Positions 57,332 to 64,000 of a DNA stretch of 64,000 nucleotides are shown piece after piece; within the stretch, counting starts at the first letter, position 1; each line of letters opens with the position of its first letter. The DNA is from Knoellia sp. Soil729 (GTDB taxonomy: Bacteria > Actinomycetota > Actinomycetes > Actinomycetales > Dermatophilaceae). The notes beneath the pieces were generated by a model, which saw only the letters and a program-made list of their open reading frames with translations, had not been told where the DNA came from and did not search any database. The translations under genes were made by a program, and so were the position numbers. The stretch covers positions 539,494 to 603,493 of the forward strand of contig NZ_LMSA01000002.1 in NCBI RefSeq assembly GCF_001427985.1, given 5' to 3'.

Positions 57332-58011
57332 GCGCTGGCGGGGAGCCGGCGGACCGGGAGAAGCCGCTGCCGGTCGACGCCGTCGTCTTCGACCTCGGCA
57401 ACGTCCTCATCCGGTGGGACCCGGTGACGGCGGTCGCCGCCGCCGTGGGCGCCGAGCGAGCCGCGGCGTTCCTCTCCGACGAGCACTTCGACTTCGCCGC
57501 CTGGAACGCCACGCACGACGCCGGTCGCCCTTGGGACGAGTCCGAGCTCGCAGCCATCGAGGCCCACCCCCACCTCGAGGACGAGATCCGCGGCTACCGG
57601 ACCCATTTCGCGCTCTCCCTGGTGGAGGAGATCGCCGGGACCGTCGAGATCCTGCGCGAGCTGCACGCTGCGCAGATCCCGCTGCTCGCCCTGACGAACT
57701 GGTCGGCGGAGACCTTCCCCGTCGCCCTCGAGCGCTTCGACTTCCTCGACCTGTTCGAGGACATCATCGTCTCGGGCGAGGAGGGCGTGGCCAAGCCCGA
57801 CCCCGAGATCTTCGAGATCCTGCAGGAACGCATCGGCCACCTCGGCAGCCTCGACGACTGTGTGTTCATCGACGACTCGCTCGCCAACGTGGCCGCGGCC
57901 CAGGAGTCGGGCCTCGACGCGATCCACTTCACCGACCCCGAGCGCCTGCGCCACGACCTGGTCCTGCGCGGCCTGCCGCTGCGGGAGTCCGGCACGCTGG
58001 ACCACCGCTGA
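57328..58011 (+). CDS. HAD-family phosphatase-like hydrolase
   Basis: A 227-residue HAD hydrolase of the YihX type. Motif I is VVFDLGNVLIRWD, which has DxGN instead of DxD. Motif II is LLALTNWSAET, motif III the Lys in GVAKPDPEIF, and motif IV CVFIDDS. The DxGN change is common in this subgroup and keeps the nucleophile Asp. The substrate is unknown. The ATG overlaps the menF stop (ATGA), so it is co-translated with isochorismate synthase. Confidence 0.88.
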   Translation: MSAGGEPADREKPLPVDAVVFDLGNVLIRWDPVTAVAAAVGAERAAAFLSDEHFDFAAWNATHDAGRPWDESELAAIEAHPHLEDEIRGYRTHFALSLVEEIAGTVEILRELHAAQIPLLALTNWSAETFPVALERFDFLDLFEDIIVSGEEGVAKPDPEIFEILQERIGHLGSLDDCVFIDDSLANVAAAQESGLDAIHFTDPERLRHDLVLRGLPLRESGTLDHR

Positions 58012-58038
58012 CACCGGCGAACAGCCGGCGGCTGACGA

Positions 58039-59280
58039 TCAGGTGAAGGGCGGCCGGTGCTCCAGGCGCACCGACTGGCGGCCGGCCCAGCGCCACACCT
58101 TGGCGGCACTGTCGCGGTCCTCCTCCGTCACGAGGTTGCCCATCCACCGCAGGGCGAGGGTCATCAGCCAGTCCGACCGCATGCCGGCAGGACCGAGCGT
58201 CGGCAGGACCCGCGGCACCGTGACGACACCGGCGAGCCGGCGGGCGATCGAGAACGCCTCGCCGTAGTGCTCCTTGAGCAGTGCCGGCCACGTCACCGAG
58301 AGGTCGGTGTCGAGCAGGTCCACGACGAACCGCCCGGTCTCGAGGCCGTAGTCGATCCCTTCACCGTTGAGCGGGTTGATGCAGGCAGCTGCGTCACCGA
58401 TGAGGGCCCAGTTCGGCCCGGCGACCCCGCTGACAGCGCCACCCATCGGAAGGAGCGCACTCGTGGCCAGGCGGGCCTCGCCCTCCAACCCGAAGTGGGT
58501 CCGGCACTCCTCGACGTAGCGCGCCATGAGCGGCTTGATCGCCACCTCGGCCGGCCGCTTCGTCGTGGCCAGCGTGCCGGCGCCGACGTTCACCTGTCCA
58601 CCGCCGAGCGGGAAGATCCAGCCGTAGCCCGACAGGATCTCGCCCTGCTCACCACGCAGCTCGAGGTGGCTGGTGATCCACGGGTCGTCCGCTTGGGTCG
58701 AGTCGACGTAGCAGCGCCCGGCCACGGCATACACGGTGTCCTTGTGCCACACCCGGCCGAGCACCTTGCCCAGGCCCGAACGCACGCCGTCGGCGACGAC
58801 CAGCCGCTCGCACTCGATCTCGAAGGTTTCACCGTCGCGCTGGAACGTCACAGCCCTCACCCGGCCACCCTCGAGCCGGGCGTCGACCGCCTTGGCCCCC
58901 TCGACTCCGACGGCTCCGGACTTCAGGGCGGTCGTGCGGAGGTGGTCGTCGAGCTCGGTGCGGGCCACTGCCGAGCCCCAGTCGGGCAGCGACCCACCGG
59001 GCCAGCGCAGCTCGAGCACCTGCCCGAAACCGTGTGCCCGCAACCCCTGGTTGACCGTGTGGGCACGCAGCCAGTCGTCGAGGCCGAGCCTGGTGAGCTC
59101 GGCGATGGCACGAGGGGTGAGGCCGTCACCGCAGGTCTTGTCCCGTGGGAAGACGGCGGCGTCGGCAATCACCACGTCGCGCCCTGCACGTGCGGCCCAG
59201 GCCGCGGCGGCCGAGCCCGCGGGTCCGGCTCCGACGACGAGGACATCGGTGCGCTGCGGGACTGCCGGGCTCGTGGTCAC
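58039..59280 (-). CDS. menJ: Geranylgeranyl reductase family flavoenzyme, likely menaquinone reductase
   Basis: A 413-residue FAD enzyme. The FAD-binding start is TDVLVVGAGPAGSAAAAWAARAG; RDKTCGDGLTPRAI binds FAD in this family; the end of the fold is ALIGDAAACINPLNGEGIDYGLETG. It resembles MenJ (Rv0561c) of M. tuberculosis, which saturates one isoprene unit of menaquinone; the close menD, menF, menG and prenyl synthase genes support that. GTG 59280 gives a normal N-terminus. It ends 27 bp from the convergent HAD hydrolase stop. Confidence 0.87.
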   Translation of the reverse strand: MTTSPAVPQRTDVLVVGAGPAGSAAAAWAARAGRDVVIADAAVFPRDKTCGDGLTPRAIAELTRLGLDDWLRAHTVNQGLRAHGFGQVLELRWPGGSLPDWGSAVARTELDDHLRTTALKSGAVGVEGAKAVDARLEGGRVRAVTFQRDGETFEIECERLVVADGVRSGLGKVLGRVWHKDTVYAVAGRCYVDSTQADDPWITSHLELRGEQGEILSGYGWIFPLGGGQVNVGAGTLATTKRPAEVAIKPLMARYVEECRTHFGLEGEARLATSALLPMGGAVSGVAGPNWALIGDAAACINPLNGEGIDYGLETGRFVVDLLDTDLSVTWPALLKEHYGEAFSIARRLAGVVTVPRVLPTLGPAGMRSDWLMTLALRWMGNLVTEEDRDSAAKVWRWAGRQSVRLEHRPPFT

Positions 59281-59284
59281 GCGC

Positions 59285-61039
59285 TCATTCTCGCAAGCCG
59301 GGCGCTTCCCCCGAAATCGACAGTGCCTCGCTCGCGACCCGGCGCAGCCGTTCGTGCGCGCCACGGTGCGACTCGGGGTCGATCGGCACCTCCACGACAG
59401 TGATGCCGGCGGGAGCGGCCGAGAGCGCATCGGCTGCGGCTTCCCGGGTGCGAGCCAGGACATGGCGTATGCCGTGTGCCCGGCACAGTGCCCCGAAGTC
59501 GGTTCCGGTCGGGGTGCCGAAGATGCGGCCGAAGTCGTCGCTGCGCTCGGGCGTCCCGTGCTCGAGGGTACGGAAGATCCCACCACCACCGTCGTTGGTG
59601 ACGAGGATCGTGAGGTCGGGTCGGGGCTCGTCCGGACCGATGGCCACGGCGTTCGAGTCGTGGAGGAAGGTGAGGTCACCCACCCAGGCGTAGCTCGGGA
59701 CCTCAGTGGTCAGGGCCAGACCGATCGCCGTCGAGAGGCAGCCGTCGATGCCGGCCAGGCCACGGTTGGCGACGACGGTGAGCGGGGCGCCGCGGGGTGC
59801 GAGGCCGAGGTCGAGGTCACGCACCGGGTTGGAGGAGCCGACGAAGAGCCGGGCACCGTCGGGCAGGACCTCCCCGACGAGAGCGCCGACGGCGAGCCCC
59901 GTGCCCCACTCGGACGGCTGGGCCCGGATCGCCTGCGCCACAGCCGATCCGGCGTCGGACCATGAGGCCGCCCATGCGGTGTCACCGCCGTCGGGCTCCG
60001 TGTCGCCAAGCTCGGCCAGAGGACGGACCTCGTGGACGACGTGGCCGGGGTCGGACCACTGGGGCTGGGCACTGAACGCCTCGACGCGCACGTCCGCGTG
60101 GCGCAGGAGCCCCGCCACCGCGCGGGACAGCGTGACGCGGCCGACGACGAGCACGCGGTCCGGCAGGTGGCGGGAGAGCCAGCCGGCGTCGGTGAGGAGC
60201 AGAGGGCCGTGCGGCACCACGCCCGACCGGGAGTGGTCGCCGAACGGCTCGGCGATGACCGGATAGGACCGCGAAGCGGCCCAGGCGAGGACCTGCGCCG
60301 ACGACACTGGTGCGGGCGCGAGGTCGCCCAGCACGACGAGGGTGCGCGGGATGTCGTGCATGGTCTGGGAACCGCCGATCCACACGTCGCTGGGCACCTC
60401 CACCCATGGCCCACCGTCAGACCTCCCTGCGTGAACCCCCCGACTGATTGCCCGTTCGGCCAGTTCGTCACTGTCTGGGGTGAGCGGGTCGCGGAAGGAC
60501 ACGTTGAGGTGGACCGGGCCGCGGTGTGAGGCCGGGGCACCATTGCCAGGGGCGCCGAGTGCGGCGGCGAGGGCACGGCATACGGATGTCCGGTGGAACG
60601 CCCCCACGGACTCGACCGACTCCGGGGCAGGCAGATCCGCGGACCACCGGACGGCTGACCCGAACATCCCCGGCTGGACGGTGGTCTGGTTGGCGCCGGT
60701 CCCCCGCAGCTCGGCAGGGCGGTCGGCCGAGAGCACGACGAGCGGCACACCCGTGTGGTGGGCCTCCAGCACCGCCGGGTGCAGGTTGGCGACCGCCGTG
60801 CCGGACGTGGTGATGACCGGGACCGGTGTGCGCGAACCCTTCGCGAGCCCCAGCGCCAGGAACCCAGCGGTGCGCTCGTCGACCCGCACGTGGAGGCGGA
60901 GGCGGCCTTCGCGCTCGGCCTGCTGCACGGCATACGCCAGGGGCGCGGAGCGCGACCCGGGAGCCAGGACGACCTCACGAACGCCACCACGGACCAGCTC
61001 GTCGACGAGGACCTGAGCCAGCGCGGTGGAGGGGTTCAT
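59285..61039 (-). CDS. menD: SEPHCHC synthase MenD
   Basis: A 584-residue thiamine diphosphate enzyme (2-succinyl-5-enolpyruvyl-6-hydroxy-3-cyclohexene-1-carboxylate synthase). It joins isochorismate and 2-oxoglutarate in menaquinone synthesis. EVVLAPGSRSAPLAYA and HVRVDERTAGFLALGLAKGS with the catalytic Glu lie in the N-domain. The cofactor motif GDLTFLHDSNAVAIG ... VTNDGGGGIF is near residues 460-500. The ATG shares one base with the DUF3817 stop. As KorAB also uses 2-oxoglutarate, both enzymes share that substrate. Confidence 0.95.
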   Translation of the reverse strand: MNPSTALAQVLVDELVRGGVREVVLAPGSRSAPLAYAVQQAEREGRLRLHVRVDERTAGFLALGLAKGSRTPVPVITTSGTAVANLHPAVLEAHHTGVPLVVLSADRPAELRGTGANQTTVQPGMFGSAVRWSADLPAPESVESVGAFHRTSVCRALAAALGAPGNGAPASHRGPVHLNVSFRDPLTPDSDELAERAISRGVHAGRSDGGPWVEVPSDVWIGGSQTMHDIPRTLVVLGDLAPAPVSSAQVLAWAASRSYPVIAEPFGDHSRSGVVPHGPLLLTDAGWLSRHLPDRVLVVGRVTLSRAVAGLLRHADVRVEAFSAQPQWSDPGHVVHEVRPLAELGDTEPDGGDTAWAASWSDAGSAVAQAIRAQPSEWGTGLAVGALVGEVLPDGARLFVGSSNPVRDLDLGLAPRGAPLTVVANRGLAGIDGCLSTAIGLALTTEVPSYAWVGDLTFLHDSNAVAIGPDEPRPDLTILVTNDGGGGIFRTLEHGTPERSDDFGRIFGTPTGTDFGALCRAHGIRHVLARTREAAADALSAAPAGITVVEVPIDPESHRGAHERLRRVASEALSISGEAPGLRE

Positions 61040-61515
61040 CAGCTGCCCGAGGCCGGCGGGCCGACGAAGAGCGCCACGCCGGTGAGACCTGCCACGGCCA
61101 CGACACCGACCACGGCCGCGAGCGCCGGGTTGCGCGTCAGCCAGGCGAGCACGCGCTCGGGCAGGGACCTCGGGCTCTCACCTCCGGCCGAGAAGCGCCA
61201 AGGGCCCTCGAGCTGGCCGGCCTCCTCCGTACGGCGGTCGAAGAGAACGGTCGCGAACGGCGGGACGGCGCTGACGAGGCCGAGCAGTCCGACCTGCGCG
61301 GGCCACTTCTGGTTGATCCAGGTGGCGACGGCGATGAGGCAGTAGGTGATGAAGACGACCCCGTGCACCATCCCGAAGATGCGCACGCCGAGCTCGGTGG
61401 TGTGCGTGACGTACTTGAGGAACATGCCGACCAGGAGCAGCGCCCAGGTGATGGCCTCGGCGGTCGCGGCACGACGGAAGAGCAGTTTGGGGGTCACGAG
61501 TCGCGATTCTGCCAC
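61039..61515 (-). CDS. DUF3817 membrane protein
   Basis: A 158-residue protein with four predicted membrane helices. LLFRRAATAEAITWALLLVGMFLKYV is the DUF3817 signature. It stands directly upstream of menD as the equivalent gene does in M. tuberculosis (Rv0556 next to Rv0555), which suggests a role in quinone synthesis, though none is proven. A GTG at 61497 could be the start instead of the ATG at 61515. It overlaps menD by one base and the convergent-frame hydrolase gene upstream by 22 bp if the longer start is used. Confidence 0.85.
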   Translation of the reverse strand: MAESRLVTPKLLFRRAATAEAITWALLLVGMFLKYVTHTTELGVRIFGMVHGVVFITYCLIAVATWINQKWPAQVGLLGLVSAVPPFATVLFDRRTEEAGQLEGPWRFSAGGESPRSLPERVLAWLTRNPALAAVVGVVAVAGLTGVALFVGPPASGS

Positions 61516-62708
61516 CGCCGTCTGGTGCGGAACTCATGGACCACGGCCGTGGAGGCCGGCGCTGGCGCGAGTGCCGGGGCGAGCCCGGCTCGCCACTGGC
61601 GCAGGGAGCTGTCCCCCGACCGCTGCGCCCGACCCGCGGTCGTGACGTAGCCCCGCAGGTCGTGGGCCAAGACCCCTGCGGGCGCCAGTGCCGCCACGGT
61701 GGTCCAGCTGCCGCGATCCGGCGGGGGCACGACGTCGAGCATCGGCACGGCGTCGTTGGTGTGCTGCACGGACAGCACGGAGGTCGAGTCGGGGATGGGG
61801 AAGGCGTCGATGGGCGAGCCGGCCGTGACGACATGACTCACGCGGTGCTCGGCGGTGAAGCTCGGATCGGAGGCGAGGGCGGCCGCGACGATGCCGCCCT
61901 GGCTGTGGCCGACGATGACGACCCGGTCACCCGGTCGTCCCCGTCCTGCTTGCGCCAGGTCGAGCGCCTTGGCCGCAGCGACCTTGGAGGCGCTCGTGGC
62001 ACGGAGCATGAGCGAGACGTTGGCAGGCCAGTCCATGGGGACCTCACCACCCTCGAACCACCCCTGCAGCCCGGGAGCGTGGGTGCCGGGCACCTGCAGC
62101 ACCCAGGTGGTCGTGCCGTCGGCGGCCGGAAGCTCCACCACCCTGACGCGACCATCACGCCCCAGGGACTCCACCCCGACGAGCAGGGACGCTGTCGAGG
62201 TCGGGGTGGGCACCTTGGCCAGCGGAGCCGCTGGGGTCACCTCGACGTCCCAGCCGGTGCCCTCGTCGAGCAGGCCGACGCTCTGGCCCGTCACCTCGGT
62301 GAGGAGCCACGCGGTCGCCACGGCCTGGGCGTGCAGACCGGCGACCAGCCCTCGCACGGCCGACTCACCCCATTCGTACGTCGCAGCCGAGCTCGACGCC
62401 GACTCGGCGAGCTGCCTCAGTCGCACCACGGCGCCAGCCACGTCCGAGATCACGCCGGCGAGGTCGTGTCGACACCTCGCCACGAGCGGCAGGAGCTCGA
62501 TGGGCGCTCCGAGCGCTCGAGCGCCGAGGCCCCAGTCGGCCCCTCCCATGCCAACCGTCGGCGCGGGGAGCTCGAGGCTGGCGTCGCGGGGAGTGACACG
62601 AACGACGGCCTCGGCGATGTTCCTGATGGTCGTGGCCGCCCTCCGCAGGTCATCGATGGCGACCTCCACCCCTCCCGCTCCCCCCGTGATGCGCAGGTCG
62701 TCGCTCAC
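61494..62708 (-). CDS. Alpha/beta hydrolase-fold protein with ESX-like N-terminal domain
   Basis: A 404-residue protein. Residues 1-130 are mostly helical with a glycine-rich MGGADWGLG turn and resemble an ESX/WXG100-type domain. The C-terminal part has the lipase-type nucleophile elbow VIVGHSQGGIVAAALA near residue 273 and VTAGSPIDAFPIPD with a catalytic acid region. The general layout is like the hydrolase at 22617-24344 but sequences differ clearly. The GTG at 62708 shares GTGA with the stop of the small helical gene upstream, so the two are coupled. Confidence 0.82.
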   Translation of the reverse strand: MSDDLRITGGAGGVEVAIDDLRRAATTIRNIAEAVVRVTPRDASLELPAPTVGMGGADWGLGARALGAPIELLPLVARCRHDLAGVISDVAGAVVRLRQLAESASSSAATYEWGESAVRGLVAGLHAQAVATAWLLTEVTGQSVGLLDEGTGWDVEVTPAAPLAKVPTPTSTASLLVGVESLGRDGRVRVVELPAADGTTTWVLQVPGTHAPGLQGWFEGGEVPMDWPANVSLMLRATSASKVAAAKALDLAQAGRGRPGDRVVIVGHSQGGIVAAALASDPSFTAEHRVSHVVTAGSPIDAFPIPDSTSVLSVQHTNDAVPMLDVVPPPDRGSWTTVAALAPAGVLAHDLRGYVTTAGRAQRSGDSSLRQWRAGLAPALAPAPASTAVVHEFRTRRRWQNRDS

Positions 62709-62998
62709 GCTGCCCGCTCGGCGGTCTCGGCGATCCGCTCGAGGAGGTCCGCCACGGCCTCCTCCCTCTCGGCAAGGCTGCGCAGCTCGCGCACCCTGCG
62801 GGAGATGAGGCGCCTGAAGGCGTCGGCTGACGGTGCCCGCCAGCTCAGCCCGGAGACCCCCACGAGCATCGCGCACTCGGCGCGCGTCTCCTGCGCTGCG
62901 AGCCTCCAGCGACGAGCGCGGTCCCTGAGATCCCCTGTGCTGTCCATGTGAACAGCCAACGCCCACAACCGATCCCGCGTCGATTCCAGATCCGCCAT
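62705..62998 (-). CDS. Small helical WXG100-like protein
   Basis: A 97-residue protein: a long helix (MADLESTRDRLWALAVHMDSTGDLRDRARRWRLAAQETR), a turn with a Trp (VSGLSWRAPSADAFRRLI), and a second helix (RELRSLAEREEAVADLLERIAETA). Size and Trp-containing turn match WXG100-type type VII secretion partners. I chose ATG 62998; a TTG at 63037 would add 13 residues. Coupled to the hydrolase by GTGA. Confidence 0.7.
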   Translation of the reverse strand: MADLESTRDRLWALAVHMDSTGDLRDRARRWRLAAQETRAECAMLVGVSGLSWRAPSADAFRRLISRRVRELRSLAEREEAVADLLERIAETAERAA

Positions 62999-63043
62999 CT
63001 GTGGACGGTGGCCTGCGAGGGCTTCACCTGTGGACAACCGTGC

Positions 63044-64000
63044 TCAGGCGACCTGGAGCTCGTCGCGGGTGAGCCAGTCCTCTGGTGGGTCGGGTATCCA
63101 GCCGTGCCACGGGTCGTTCGCTAGCGGCAGGTCCTGGAGGTGGACGTCGGGAACGGGTTCGAGCCAGCCCTCACCGAGGATGGGTGGTGCGGTGGAGTCG
63201 TGGATGCGTCCGGTCGGGGTCTGGATGCGTATGCCGTGTGCCCCGGTGCTGTCGAGGCCGGTGGACTGCACCCGCACGTGCCACCCGTTGAGCTCCTTGA
63301 CGAGGTTGTGCCGTTGGCACAGCCCTTGCCCGTTGCTGGCGTCCGTGGGGCCGCCGTTGGCGTGGGAGCGGGCGTGGTCGGACTGTGTCGCGGGGGCGTC
63401 ACACCAGGGCACCCGGCAGGTCGGGTCCCGCAGCTCGAGGAAGCGCCGCAACCCACCCTCGAACCGGCGACGCACCGAGTCCAGGGCCACGAGGTTGCGC
63501 CCAGTGGGGTCGGTGAACAGGCGCCGCAACCACACGAACGCCGCTGCGTCGCTGGCGCCGTCAGCGTCGCGGCCGCTGCCAATGTCAGCGGCGGCATCAC
63601 TGGCGCGGTCCCCGGCGCGATCCAAGAGCGCGGCAATGTGGGCACGGGCATCCGCCCCCGGGATGACGCCCCAGCCGGGGATGACCGCCACGTCATCGGC
63701 CGGCGCCTTGCCACCGAACGCGGCCGGCAGCAGCACCCGGTCGGTCATCACCAGGTTCACTTCCACCGGTTGCGGCTGGTCCTTCGCGCGCCCACTGAGC
63801 AGCTCCAACGCCCGGTCCGCCAGCCACGCACCCCTGCTCCGGGTGTCAGCCCGCGCCGCCGCGGCCGCCGCCTCCCACTCCTGGGCGGGGAGGTCGGGGT
63901 CGAGGACGTGGCGGCGCTTCTCCTCCGCTGTGAGGGCGACGTGGGCTCCGATGACGTCCTTGACCGGGCCCAGGATCGACAACCACGCCATCCCATCCGC
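63044..64000 (-). CDS. DUF222-type HNH endonuclease, 5' end outside window
   Basis: At least 318 residues are visible and the frame is still open at the right edge of the window. The C-terminal HNH motif is CRVPWCDAPATQSDHARSH, then NGGPTDASNGQGLCQRHNLVKE, with zinc Cys pairs and the catalytic His. This is the 13E12-repeat (DUF222) family, which is found in many copies in actinobacteria, often near mobile sequences. Function is unproven. It stands just downstream of the WXG100-like gene on the same strand. Confidence 0.88.
   Translation of the reverse strand, partial: ADGMAWLSILGPVKDVIGAHVALTAEEKRRHVLDPDLPAQEWEAAAAAARADTRSRGAWLADRALELLSGRAKDQPQPVEVNLVMTDRVLLPAAFGGKAPADDVAVIPGWGVIPGADARAHIAALLDRAGDRASDAAADIGSGRDADGASDAAAFVWLRRLFTDPTGRNLVALDSVRRRFEGGLRRFLELRDPTCRVPWCDAPATQSDHARSHANGGPTDASNGQGLCQRHNLVKELNGWHVRVQSTGLDSTGAHGIRIQTPTGRIHDSTAPPILGEGWLEPVPDVHLQDLPLANDPWHGWIPDPPEDWLTRDELQVA

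Overview
The window reads as one continuous piece of a high-GC (about 70% by inspection) actinobacterial chromosome, most like Micrococcales/Intrasporangiaceae. The placement is inferred from strong G/C third-position bias, frequent GTG starts, many ATGA/GTGA gene overlaps, menaquinone genes and actinobacterial families (DUF4242, DUF2795, AbiEi/DUF559 and DUF222-HNH proteins). I see no insertion sequence, rRNA operon, prophage or CRISPR array.

Layout. 1-7.6 kb: end of a zinc alcohol dehydrogenase, a ZIP metal transporter, small DUF genes, tRNA-Tyr, a YajQ-family protein, aminopeptidase N, an FMN reductase, HtpX and a GNAT acetyltransferase. 7.5-18 kb (minus strand): a second, incomplete complex I cluster in the order A-B-(two unrelated genes)-C-H-I-J-K-L-M-N, with no D, E, F or G. 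18-24.7 kb: DUF4242 protein, a large ATP-binding LuxR regulator facing a small secreted protein across an 18-bp palindrome, then a lipoprotein/hydrolase/WXG100-like cassette. 24.9-28.8 kb (plus): 2-oxoglutarate:ferredoxin oxidoreductase korA-korB and a RarD permease. 28.8-30 kb: an AbiEi/DUF559 nuclease gene bracketed by near-identical 63-bp inverted repeats. 30-37 kb: sugar-lactone oxidase plus PLP aldolase pair, an iron-sulfur-type regulator, an MFS permease, threonine deaminase and a VOC protein. 37.2-54.9 kb (minus): a complete 14-subunit nuoA-N operon ending in a polyprenyl diphosphate synthase. 55.2-61.5 kb: menaquinone genes menG, menF, menJ and menD with a HAD hydrolase and a DUF3817 protein. 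61.5-64 kb: a second hydrolase/WXG100-like pair and a DUF222-HNH endonuclease cut by the window end.

How it fits together. Much of the window serves a menaquinone respiratory chain. menF, menD, menG and menJ make and tailor the quinone ring and side chain, the polyprenyl synthase makes the side chain, and nuoA-N reduces the quinone with NADH. A sequence matching the Rex (NADH/NAD+ sensor) operator lies upstream of nuoA. KorAB makes reduced ferredoxin, and the second complex I has lost exactly the NADH-input module, so a ferredoxin-fed or otherwise re-purposed enzyme is an attractive but untested idea.

Besides genes, the octamer GTATGCCG/CGGCATAC recurs about 44 times and forces rare Ile-ATA and Tyr-TAT codons, which suggests selection at the DNA level.
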